Part shown: piece after piece, positions 41,914 to 48,872 of the stretch
Position numbering within the stretch: position 1 is the stretch's first letter
How the letters are laid out: every line of letters starts with the position of its first letter
From: Bacteroidales bacterium UBA1189
GTDB taxonomy: Bacteria > Bacteroidota > Bacteroidia > Bacteroidales > Bacteroidaceae
NCBI GenBank assembly: GCA_002309805.1
Contig: DBYJ01000010.1
Location: 531 to 64,530, forward strand
DNA: 64,000 bases
Direction of reading: 5' to 3'
The notes under the pieces: generated by a model
Databases searched by the model: none
What the model saw: the letters and a program-made list of their open reading frames with translations, nothing else
Told to the model about the DNA's origin: nothing
Translations under genes and position numbers: made by a program

Positions 41914-42900
41914 TTATTTATTGTATTTATTGATTAATTCCAAACTAATTTTTTCTGCTATCTGAGGAGCCGTTAATCCATGCTGCTCCCAACAATAACG
42001 TAAATCGCCCAATTTACCGAATTGGTCTTTTATTCCAATCCGGATAAGACGAGGCGTATTCTCTTTTTCTGAAAGATATTCTGCCACAGCCCCCCCTAAG
42101 CCACCTATGATGCTATGTTCCTCCACGGTGGCAATCAATCTGGATCCTGCGAGAACTTCATCCAGACATTCTGTATCCAATGGTTTTATCGTGTGCATAT
42201 CGATGACGTTGCAATGAATGCCCTTGGCCGAAAGTAACTCAGCAGCATCAAGGGCTTCTCGCACCATCATACCTGTAGCAATTAGTGTCACATCTTCACC
42301 CTCACGGAGTTTGTTTGCTTTGCCTATTTGGTACTCAAAGTCCTTTTCATAGACTATCGGACAATTCAATAAACCCGATAAACGTACATAGACAGGTCCT
42401 TTTCTATCGTGTGCTGCTTTGACAATCTTTATTGCCTCCAGACTATCCGCAGCGGAAAGGATAGTCATATTAGGGAGAGCTCTTGCCATGGCGATGTCTT
42501 CTGTGGCCCAGTGGGATATGGAAAGAGTTTCCATTGCAAAACCAGCAGAGTTGCCCACCAGCTTCACGTTGAACTGATGGTAAGCCAAGTTATGCCGAAC
42601 AAACTCAATGGCCTTCACCAAAACAAATGCCGCGTAGGTGCAGGCATAAACGACTCGCCCATCCTCAGACGAAAGACCCGCAGCAATGCCAATCATGCTC
42701 TGTTCCGAGATGCCTGCATTAATTACCCTATCTGGATAGCTATTATAAAAACGGTCAAGGCTTGCAATGGCCACACTGTCAGCCACCACAACCCGCATAT
42801 CGGGATCGTTCTTAGCCAACTCCATCATTCCGATACCAGCAGCGGCACCTTTCTGCCCCATTCGGGCGTAGGCTTTTATTAAAGCAGGATTAAGGGCCAT
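41914..42900 (-). CDS. Split transketolase, C-terminal subunit
   Basis: 328 residues, corresponding to the pyrimidine-binding and C-terminal domains of transketolase: AYARMGQKGAAAGIGMMELAKNDPDM at the start, VINAGISEQSMIGIAAGLSSEDGRVVYACTYAAFV (about 60-94), and VEEHSIIGGLGGAVAEYL near the end. Together with the neighbouring N-part it would form a two-subunit ThDP enzyme. The set is separate from the full-length tkt at 2.6 kb. Dissociated transketolases occur in biosynthetic clusters, where they may transfer two-carbon units to build branched sugars or other special precursors; the reaction here is unknown. Confidence 0.9.
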   Translation of the reverse strand: MALNPALIKAYARMGQKGAAAGIGMMELAKNDPDMRVVVADSVAIASLDRFYNSYPDRVINAGISEQSMIGIAAGLSSEDGRVVYACTYAAFVLVKAIEFVRHNLAYHQFNVKLVGNSAGFAMETLSISHWATEDIAMARALPNMTILSAADSLEAIKIVKAAHDRKGPVYVRLSGLLNCPIVYEKDFEYQIGKANKLREGEDVTLIATGMMVREALDAAELLSAKGIHCNVIDMHTIKPLDTECLDEVLAGSRLIATVEEHSIIGGLGGAVAEYLSEKENTPRLIRIGIKDQFGKLGDLRYCWEQHGLTAPQIAEKISLELINKYNK

Positions 42901-42903
42901 TCT

Positions 42904-43731
42904 TTAACTCCTTTGTATTTCTTCAATGGCTTGTTGATACTGTGCTTCACTCAGTACAGCCTGATGCCATGATTTATTATTTTCAATGAAGGAAACTCCT
43001 TTGCCTTTTATAGTCGTAGCAATAATGGCGTATGGCTTACCAACAGGTCTATAAGATAAGGCTCTGATAAGTTGGGGGATATCATGACCATCAATGGTAA
43101 CGGATTCCCAACCAAAAGCTTCCATTTTTTTCTGCATATCAAGCTGGGCCATCAATTCTTCCGTATTGCCATCCACCGACATATAGTTACGATCAATAAT
43201 AACGATCAAGTTATCCAATTTATAATGAGATGCAGGGATGAAAGCTTCCCAGACAGGGCCCTCCTCACACTCTGCGTCTCCCAATAAGCAATAGATACGA
43301 TAGCTCTGTTGAGTTTGTTTAGCCCAAATGGCCTTACCCACAGCAAACGACATCTCCATGCCCAGACTCATAGAACCATACTCCACACCTAACTCTTTCT
43401 TCAATTGGTGACCTACCAGTAGGCCATCGTTCTGCTCATAGCTATTCAGCACATCCGTTGGATAGAAGCCCATTTCAGCACGGGCAGGATATTCAGCTAA
43501 ACGGGCATGTTCCTTACCGGCAATAAAGCGGTCACGCTCGTTCCATAAAGGGTTGTCAAGATCATAGTTCAGGATAGCTCCATAAAGGACGGCATAAATC
43601 TCTATACAAGACAAACTACCACTGATGTGAGCTCCTCTATTGCCAGCAGCAAGAGCCATATCCATCGCATGTAGCCGCATCCGCTTGCACAGCGCCTTTA
43701 TTTCTTCCTCTGATAAAACCCTTCTATTCAT
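42904..43731 (-). CDS. Split transketolase, N-terminal subunit
   Basis: 275 residues. AGNRGAHISGSLSCIEIYAVLY (about 30-52), MSLGMEMSFAVGKAIWAKQ and CLLGDAECEEGPVWEAFIPAS (about 145-165, the GD-E part of the ThDP motif) ending in IDRNYM (the N of the motif). The catalytic histidines of the sugar-phosphate site are mostly kept (SGH replaced by AHISG). The gene is 3 bp from its C-terminal partner. A stretch of 7-bp units (43732-43792) separates it from the SDR gene. It may act on an acyl-carrier-bound or sugar substrate. Confidence 0.9.
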   Translation of the reverse strand: MNRRVLSEEEIKALCKRMRLHAMDMALAAGNRGAHISGSLSCIEIYAVLYGAILNYDLDNPLWNERDRFIAGKEHARLAEYPARAEMGFYPTDVLNSYEQNDGLLVGHQLKKELGVEYGSMSLGMEMSFAVGKAIWAKQTQQSYRIYCLLGDAECEEGPVWEAFIPASHYKLDNLIVIIDRNYMSVDGNTEELMAQLDMQKKMEAFGWESVTIDGHDIPQLIRALSYRPVGKPYAIIATTIKGKGVSFIENNKSWHQAVLSEAQYQQAIEEIQRS

Positions 43732-43792
43732 AACTATGAACTATGTACTATGAATTATGAATTATGAACTATGAACTATGAACTTTAAATTG
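43732..43792. repeat. 7-bp-period tandem repeat between SDR and transketolase genes
   Basis: Eight consecutive 7-bp units such as actatga, attatga and actttaa lie between two genes of the same operon. They show that these repeats sit inside transcription units, not only at operon ends. Confidence 0.7.
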
Positions 43793-44518
43793 TCATCGTC
43801 CTCCATCCACTTTGATGATTTCGCCATTGATATAGGATGCCTGTTCCGAAGCCAAAAATAAGGCCACTTGGGCTATTTCCTCTTTCTTTCCCAGTCGTCT
43901 CAGAGCTGATTCAGATGCCAATTTCTCAAGCATATCATCCTTGTACTGACGAATCATCTCTGTCTCAATAGGACCAGGAGCGATGGCATTTACACGGATC
44001 CCCATGGGCCCTAGTTCCTTGGCCAGGCATTTTGTCATCATCATCACAGCAGCTTTGCTGCTGCCATATGCAATCTTTCCTGGTTGTGGCTCAATACCCG
44101 CTATCGATCCCATATTGATTATGCAACCTTTCCGTTGGCGGGCCATCTTTTTGGACACTTTTTGGATGATGCGAAGCATGGCGAAATAGTTCACGGCAAA
44201 CAGATGTTCAATATCTTCCACCTTGCTCATGCTCAATAGGCCAACAGTCGAGATTCCTGCATTGTTGACCAGTACATCAATAGACTGTCCCTCGTCAATG
44301 ATAATCTGTATGCCCGCATTGATGGCTTCTGTATCCGTCAACTCGAAATAGACGGGCTTAATCCAAACGCCTGTTTCTTCTGCCGTTTCTTTCAACCAAG
44401 ATTCGTATTCAGGAGTTGCTTTTCTGGCACAAGCCCAAACGTTAGCACCACTCGCAGCAAAGGCTTCAACCATTGCCTTGCCTATTCCTCGGTTGCAACC
44501 TGTAATGATAACATTCAT
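43793..44518 (-). CDS. Short-chain dehydrogenase/reductase, FabG-like
   Basis: 241 residues. IITGCNRGIGKAM (residues 4-16) is the NADP site, VNNAGIS the structural motif, MGSIAGIEPQPGKIAYGSSKAAV (about 136-158) has the Ser-Tyr-Lys active site and GEIIKVDGGR is the tail. It is closest of the four SDRs to 3-oxoacyl-ACP reductases, so it is the best candidate to reduce the KASIII product to a 3-hydroxyacyl chain. The start is the only ATG near the previous gene. More G/C-rich than the two SDR genes just upstream. Confidence 0.9.
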   Translation of the reverse strand: MNVIITGCNRGIGKAMVEAFAASGANVWACARKATPEYESWLKETAEETGVWIKPVYFELTDTEAINAGIQIIIDEGQSIDVLVNNAGISTVGLLSMSKVEDIEHLFAVNYFAMLRIIQKVSKKMARQRKGCIINMGSIAGIEPQPGKIAYGSSKAAVMMMTKCLAKELGPMGIRVNAIAPGPIETEMIRQYKDDMLEKLASESALRRLGKKEEIAQVALFLASEQASYINGEIIKVDGGR

Positions 44519-44527
44519 TTTGATACG

Positions 44528-45280
44528 TTATTTCAACGACCGGCCTCCATCTACAAGCAAAGTATGACCTGTTATATATGACGAGGCATCAGAGAGAAGG
44601 AAAACTATAGCATTTGCCACTTCCTCTGGTTCTGCATAACGTTTCAATGGATATTTTTCAACATCTTTCTTATACTCATCCTCTGAGAAAGAAAGACTAT
44701 CTTTCAAATGAGTGTTTACCATTGACGGGTTGACACAATTTGAACGGATTCCCCGTACAGCAAATTCAACAGCACAACTTTTAGCATACGAAGTTAACGC
44801 ACTTTTTGAAAGAGAATACAATCCATTTGCTGGAGTAAAAGTGTATAAACCAGCCAATGAGGAAGTGAAAACAATAGACGCCCCATTATTGAATTTCTTC
44901 TTTTTATACAATAAATTTGTTAATACCATTGGAGCTTTGGTATTCAACCCTACAACGAGATTGAAATCTTCCTCACGTATCAAATGAAGAGGTCGAGTGT
45001 TTGAAATTCCAACATTATTAACAAGACCATCTAAGCAAACAACATCTTCCACAAGGGATTCTACTTCTTTGGAATCCATCAAGTTTACAACATAATAACT
45101 ATGACCAGCATTTTGTTTATCAAACCTCGAGAGCGTCTCTTTCATACCCTCTTCGTTAATATCAACAAGTATTACCGTAGCTCCCATTTGCGACGCAATT
45201 ATTGCCGTAGAACGTCCTATACCACTGCCTGCGCCTGTTATTAAAATATTCTTCCCTTTAAGTGAAAATGACTTATTCAT
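44528..45280 (-). CDS. Short-chain dehydrogenase/reductase
   Basis: 250 residues from ATG 45280, just past the stop of the preceding SDR (the longer alternative is a TTG). LITGAGSGIGRST (residues about 13-25) binds NAD(P), NNVGISN takes the place of NNAG, SSLAGLYTFTPANGLYSLSKSAL (about 134-156) has the Ser-Tyr-Lys set, and ITGHTLLVDGG ends the fold. Substrate unknown. With the upstream SDR it forms a tandem pair of related A/T-rich genes that probably arose by duplication. Confidence 0.9.
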   Translation of the reverse strand: MNKSFSLKGKNILITGAGSGIGRSTAIIASQMGATVILVDINEEGMKETLSRFDKQNAGHSYYVVNLMDSKEVESLVEDVVCLDGLVNNVGISNTRPLHLIREEDFNLVVGLNTKAPMVLTNLLYKKKKFNNGASIVFTSSLAGLYTFTPANGLYSLSKSALTSYAKSCAVEFAVRGIRSNCVNPSMVNTHLKDSLSFSEDEYKKDVEKYPLKRYAEPEEVANAIVFLLSDASSYITGHTLLVDGGRSLK

Positions 45281-45281
45281 A

Positions 45282-46040
45282 TCATACAATTGTTGAGCCG
45301 CCGTCTATCACGAGATTCTGCCCTGTTATCCATGAAGCAGCATCAGATAATAAATAAAGTACCCCATAAGCAATATCATTAGGAAATCCATAACGTTTTA
45401 AAGGGTATGACTCCATATCCTTTTGGTGTTGTTCTTCCGTTGCTGTCCCGCTTTTAATGAAAGGAGTTTCCACCATACCTGGACATATTGTGTTTACTCG
45501 AATCTTCCTACTCGCAAATTCGCGAGCAGCATACTTCATTGTTGTATTAAGAGCAGATTTAGATGCCCCATAAATAGCGTTACCAAATGTATACTTGAAA
45601 ACACCGCCGACAGACGCTATTGCTACAACGGAAGAATTGTTTTGCAAAAGTCTTTTTTTATAAAGAAGCCTTAATAATTCAACCGTAGCAAAAAAATTAA
45701 CATCAAAGATTGCGTCATACTTATCTCTAGAACAAAAAGGAATTGGAGCATTTTTATTAATTCCTGCACACATAACTAAACCGTTTAAGTAGGGAACCTT
45801 ATTACATAAAGATTCCACGTCTTCGGCATTTGTCAAATTACAAACGAGACATTGATGTTGCAACTCTTTATTAGCTAGCAAATCTAAAGTCTCTTTTACT
45901 GTCTTTTGATTTATATCAACTAAAACCATTGATGCGCCCAACTTCGAGCACTCGATAGAAGTCGCTCTTCCGATACCAGAACCTGCACCTGTAACTAAAA
46001 CAGTCTTTCCCTCAAGACTAAATGGGTTTTCTATTGTCAT
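45282..46040 (-). CDS. Short-chain dehydrogenase/reductase
   Basis: 252 residues. LVTGAGSGIGRAT (residues 15-27) is the nucleotide site, MCAGI the structural motif, ASVGGVFKYTFGNAIYGASKSAL (about 143-165) contains the Ser-Tyr-Lys triad, and TGQNLVIDGG the end. It shares the N-terminal NPFSLEGK pattern with the SDR of the third module (30773-31546) and with its tandem neighbour. It lies 2 bp after KASIII copy 1. Substrate: either a ketoacyl intermediate or a nucleotide keto-sugar. Confidence 0.9.
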   Translation of the reverse strand: MTIENPFSLEGKTVLVTGAGSGIGRATSIECSKLGASMVLVDINQKTVKETLDLLANKELQHQCLVCNLTNAEDVESLCNKVPYLNGLVMCAGINKNAPIPFCSRDKYDAIFDVNFFATVELLRLLYKKRLLQNNSSVVAIASVGGVFKYTFGNAIYGASKSALNTTMKYAAREFASRKIRVNTICPGMVETPFIKSGTATEEQHQKDMESYPLKRYGFPNDIAYGVLYLLSDAASWITGQNLVIDGGSTIV

Positions 46041-46042
46041 TT

Positions 46043-47077
46043 TTATAATTCCACTAAATCTGATAAAACAATGCTATCGGTCTCAAAAGCCACAGTTCCC
46101 CAAGAAAGACCGACCCCGAAACCGCAACCAATAAATTTAGTATGCTTGTTTTCAATCTTCCCTTTCAATTGCGTTGCAATGGTAATAGGAATAGATGCGG
46201 AGGATGTGTTACCATAATACGGCAGGGACAAAGGCATACGTTCGGGTTCCACCTTCAGCTTCTTGATGATCTTGTTGAGCATGATTACATTTCCCTGATG
46301 GAACACGAAATAATCGGCCTTTTGATAGTCAAAACCATAATACTCACCCAGTTTCTTAATGGATTTCGGAGGAACAGTAATAGCAAACGAGAACACATCC
46401 ATACCATCCATTCGTGGCGTAAGGCGGTTAATCATCTTGCCATCAACCTCCTCCATATCGAAGGAGTGGAGGGTGGTCATGTTTCGTGCACCTCCGTCAG
46501 GAATGATGATGGCCTGTGCCCCGCTGCCGTCGGTACCCAGATGGAACTTGAATCCAGGAGCACCGTCTTCCCACGCTATGGCCGTTGCCGTACCCGAAAA
46601 ACCCATAAGTGTATCAAGGGGATACTCGGCACGTCGTTTGGCATCACCAGCCAGCAAAAGGGCTTTCTTGACAGTGCCTGCACTCATCAGACCAGCAATC
46701 GTGGAAAGGCCATACACCCACCCTGAACAACCAAGGGCTATATCTTCGGCATAACACTCTTTATCCAGCCCCAGACGATCCTGTAAGATGCAGGCCGTTG
46801 CAGGAAGAATGTAGTCAGCATTCTGGGACACAAAAACCAATATACCAATTTCGGACTTTTCCCATCCCAAATCAGCAATCAGTTTTTCTGCAGCAGCACA
46901 ACAAAGATCCGATGTCGTAAAATCGTTGGAATAACGACGTTCACGAATACCCGTTGTCTCTATAAAGGCAGCTGCATCGTAGTCTGCGGAAAGATTCAAA
47001 TCCTCACTCTTGACTACATTCTTCGGAACACCAGCCGCTATACCTGCAATTTTTAAGTCCTTAAACGAGCAGAACAT
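46043..47077 (-). CDS. KASIII-type 3-oxoacyl-ACP synthase, copy 1
   Basis: 344 residues. Catalytic Cys117 in AEDIALGCSGWVYGL, His in FVFHQGNVI (Gly replaces the usual Ala of HQAN) and Asn in YYGNTSSASIP. The family joins an acyl starter to malonyl-ACP. It starts directly after the stop of ACP copy 1, so these two form a unit. Its sequence is near copies 2 and 3 but clearly separate, suggesting that each KASIII has its own ACP partner. Confidence 0.93.
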   Translation of the reverse strand: MFCSFKDLKIAGIAAGVPKNVVKSEDLNLSADYDAAAFIETTGIRERRYSNDFTTSDLCCAAAEKLIADLGWEKSEIGILVFVSQNADYILPATACILQDRLGLDKECYAEDIALGCSGWVYGLSTIAGLMSAGTVKKALLLAGDAKRRAEYPLDTLMGFSGTATAIAWEDGAPGFKFHLGTDGSGAQAIIIPDGGARNMTTLHSFDMEEVDGKMINRLTPRMDGMDVFSFAITVPPKSIKKLGEYYGFDYQKADYFVFHQGNVIMLNKIIKKLKVEPERMPLSLPYYGNTSSASIPITIATQLKGKIENKHTKFIGCGFGVGLSWGTVAFETDSIVLSDLVEL

Positions 47078-47308
47078 TTATACCTTTGCCTTTGCAGCGT
47101 CAAACAAATCCTGAATAGTTGTTGCATTGCGGATATCATCACCTTTGAGTGTGACACCGAATTCGTCATCTACAGCAGCAATGATGGAAAGAGACGTAAG
47201 TGATGACCACTCTTCAAACGTCTTAAACTTGGTGTCGGGAGTAAATTCTTGAGCATCTACTTCCTCATACTGTTCTGCTACACATTTGATAAAATCATTA
47301 ATTTCCAT
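47078..47308 (-). CDS. Acyl carrier protein, copy 1 (altered phosphopantetheine motif)
   Basis: 76 residues, acidic, with helix 2 WSSLTSLSIIAAVDDEFGVTL. Aligning to the other two carriers (WDSIGQMS, WDSMAYLS) shows the Ser that would take phosphopantetheine but the preceding Asp replaced by Ser. Asp before Ser is nearly invariant in ACPs and contacts the holo-ACP synthase, so modification may need a special transferase or be reduced. It abuts KASIII copy 1, with rmlA 86 bp upstream on the same strand. Confidence 0.85.
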   Translation of the reverse strand: MEINDFIKCVAEQYEEVDAQEFTPDTKFKTFEEWSSLTSLSIIAAVDDEFGVTLKGDDIRNATTIQDLFDAAKAKV

Positions 47309-47394
47309 ACTAATACTTTTTGTTTAATAAAAAAACTATTTCTCAATTCATTGCCTTTTTCTACAAGGACTTTTATATTCTTACTAATTATGAT

Positions 47395-48297
47395 TTAGCA
47401 AAAAGAGGGATTTTCTTCCTTTATCTCGGCTATGACCTTCAGGAGGTATTGGCCATACTGGTTCTTCAGCATGGGTTGAGCAAGCTCGCGCATCTTAGTC
47501 GCTGTTATCCAACCTTTTCGGTAGGCAACATCCTCGAGACAAGCAATCTTGAGGCCCTGGCGTTTCTCGATGACTTCGACAAAAGTGCTGGCTTCGGAGA
47601 GGCTGTCGTGGGTACCGGTGTCCAACCAGGCAAAGCCACGATCGAGGGTTTGAACCTTCAGCTCGCCGTCCTTCAGGAACTCCTGGTTGACGGTCGTAAT
47701 TTCCAACTCGCCGCGGGCGCTGGGCTTGATGTGTTTGGCGATATCGACAACCTTGTTGGGATAGAAGTAGAGACCGACGACAGCATAATTGCTTTTCGGC
47801 TTCAGAGGCTTCTCTTCAATAGAGAGACAATAGCCGTCCTGGTCGAACTCCGCTACACCGTAGCGTTCAGGGTCGTTCACCCAATAGCCAAAGACCGTCG
47901 CCTTTTTCTCCTCCTCGGCGGCTTTTACTGCACTGTGAAGCAGCGACGTGAATCCTGCGCCATAGAAGATGTTGTCACCGAGGACCATGCAGACACAATC
48001 GTTACCGATGAACTCTTCACCAATGATGAAAGCCTGAGCCAAACCGTCGGGAGAAGGTTGTTCGGCATAAGTGAAACGAATGCCAAAATCGGAACCGTCA
48101 CCCAAGAGGCGCTTGAACCCCGGAAGGTCCTGTGGTGTAGATATAAGAAGAATATCCCGAATTCCCGCCAACATCAGTGCGGAAATGGGATAATAGACCA
48201 TCGGTTTGTCGTAGATGGGAAGGAGCTGTTTACTCACTCCCTTCGTAATCGGATATAATCGTGTGCCGGAGCCTCCAGCGAGAACAATTCCCTTCAT
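47395..48297 (-). CDS. rmlA: Glucose-1-phosphate thymidylyltransferase
   Basis: 300 residues, standard length. GGSGTRLYPITKGVSKQLLPIYDKPM (first 26 after Met-Lys-Gly-Ile-Val-Leu-Ala read in parts) is the nucleotide loop, EQPSPDGLAQAF (about 80-91) and VLGDNIFYG (about 107-115) the metal and sugar site, and EEKP with FYPN closes it. It makes dTDP-glucose from glucose-1-phosphate and dTTP, the entry to dTDP-deoxy sugars. The rmlB/C/D genes are absent in the window, so dTDP-4-keto-6-deoxyglucose formation must be encoded elsewhere. It is the first gene of the polysaccharide locus and follows a consensus promoter by about 110 bp. Confidence 0.96.
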   Translation of the reverse strand: MKGIVLAGGSGTRLYPITKGVSKQLLPIYDKPMVYYPISALMLAGIRDILLISTPQDLPGFKRLLGDGSDFGIRFTYAEQPSPDGLAQAFIIGEEFIGNDCVCMVLGDNIFYGAGFTSLLHSAVKAAEEEKKATVFGYWVNDPERYGVAEFDQDGYCLSIEEKPLKPKSNYAVVGLYFYPNKVVDIAKHIKPSARGELEITTVNQEFLKDGELKVQTLDRGFAWLDTGTHDSLSEASTFVEVIEKRQGLKIACLEDVAYRKGWITATKMRELAQPMLKNQYGQYLLKVIAEIKEENPSFC

Positions 48298-48352
48298 TTA
48301 CAACGCTTCGCGGTCGGTTGTCACAGGGACAATCGAGGAATAACGGACCTTT

Positions 48353-48402
48353 TTGTGTTTAACATTCAACAGAATATCGTCTCAAAATGAGTGTAAACAC
48401 AA
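48353..48402 (-). promoter_or_regulatory. Leader hairpin of the polysaccharide operon transcript
   Basis: TTGTGTTTA (48353-48361) and TAAACACAA (48394-48402) are perfect 9-bp complements with a 32-base loop. With transcription expected to begin about 7 bp after the -7 element (near 48407), the hairpin would stand at the 5' end of the long mRNA, where it could protect it or serve regulation. No terminator-like T-run follows. Confidence 0.4.
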
Positions 48403-48413
48403 TTTTACGGTTG

Positions 48414-48445
48414 CAAAGATACGAGCATTTTTCCAATTGTACAAA
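48414..48445 (-). promoter_or_regulatory. Consensus promoter of the polysaccharide locus
   Basis: On the minus strand TTTG (48445-48442), a 20-bp spacer, and TATCTTTG (48421-48414): a full match to TTTG-N19-21-TAnnTTTG. About 31 genes follow on the same strand, mostly overlapping or with gaps under 60 bp, and no second strong promoter is evident inside, so it probably drives most or all of the locus. Confidence 0.75.
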
Positions 48446-48578
48446 TTAAGTGATAATAATTTTGGTTGACCCGACTTTTGCTACAAAATAATAAAGCGCT
48501 GGACAGAGCTCCATGAAGCACAAGCAAACCCTCAAATCCTTCCAAAAAGAGCGGAAAATAGTTAAAAGAAGAGAGATA

Positions 48579-48610
48579 TTTGGTAGGAAGGGAGAAAAAC
48601 CGTACCTTTG
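48579..48610 (+). promoter_or_regulatory. Consensus promoter of the CotH-like operon
   Basis: TTTG (48579-48582), 20-bp spacer, TACCTTTG (48603-48610). This exactly fits the Bacteroidota consensus. It implies a leader of about 255 nt before ATG 48873, containing the repeats described next. Confidence 0.75.
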
Positions 48611-48628
48611 GCCGTTTTTTTAGATTGA

Positions 48629-48680
48629 AGATTGAAAATTGAAAATTGAAAAATGAAAAATGAGAATTGAGAATTGAAGA
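48629..48680. repeat. 7-bp-period repeat in the CotH operon leader
   Basis: Successive units gattgaa, aattgaa, aaatgaa, aattgag run for about seven repeats. They precede and grade into the larger 90-bp direct repeats. Confidence 0.6.
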
Positions 48681-48850
48681 TTGACTACATCTAATCTTGT
48701 CACGACTCGGCTAATCAATTATTATTGGTAGCCCTCGCTGCTCCGAGATTTGAGAATCGGAGATTGAAGATTGACTACGTTTAATCTTGTCCGACTCGGC
48801 TAATTAATTATTATGTTGGCCCTCGCGGCTTCAAGATTTGAAGATTGAAA
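48673..48850. repeat. Two near-identical 90-bp direct repeats in the leader
   Basis: Copy one (48673-48762) and copy two (48763-48850) both run attgaagattgactac..., a tctaatcttgt/tttaatcttgt segment, gactcggctaat, attatt, ccctcgc, and end agatttgag/agatttgaa. Single-base differences and small indels separate them. They lie in the 5' untranslated region of the CotH operon. Confidence 0.7.
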
Positions 48851-48872
48851 AGTGGAAAACGGAAATTGAGAA

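Larger units (their letters stand above)
48298..48872. other. 575-bp region between the divergent polysaccharide and CotH operons
   Basis: No gene is supported here. It contains the leader hairpin (48353-48402) and promoter (48414-48445) of the minus-strand locus, the promoter (48579-48610) of the plus-strand operon, heptamer repeats (48629-48680) and two 90-bp direct repeats (48673-48850) in the plus-strand leader. No inverted repeats of the size that flank Bacteroides invertible capsule promoters are seen. Confidence 0.6.

Noticed and set aside
48298..48602. Invertible promoter as in Bacteroides capsule loci
   Set aside because: No pair of long inverted repeats flanks the promoter, and no site-specific invertase gene is in the window; only a 9-bp hairpin in the leader is present.
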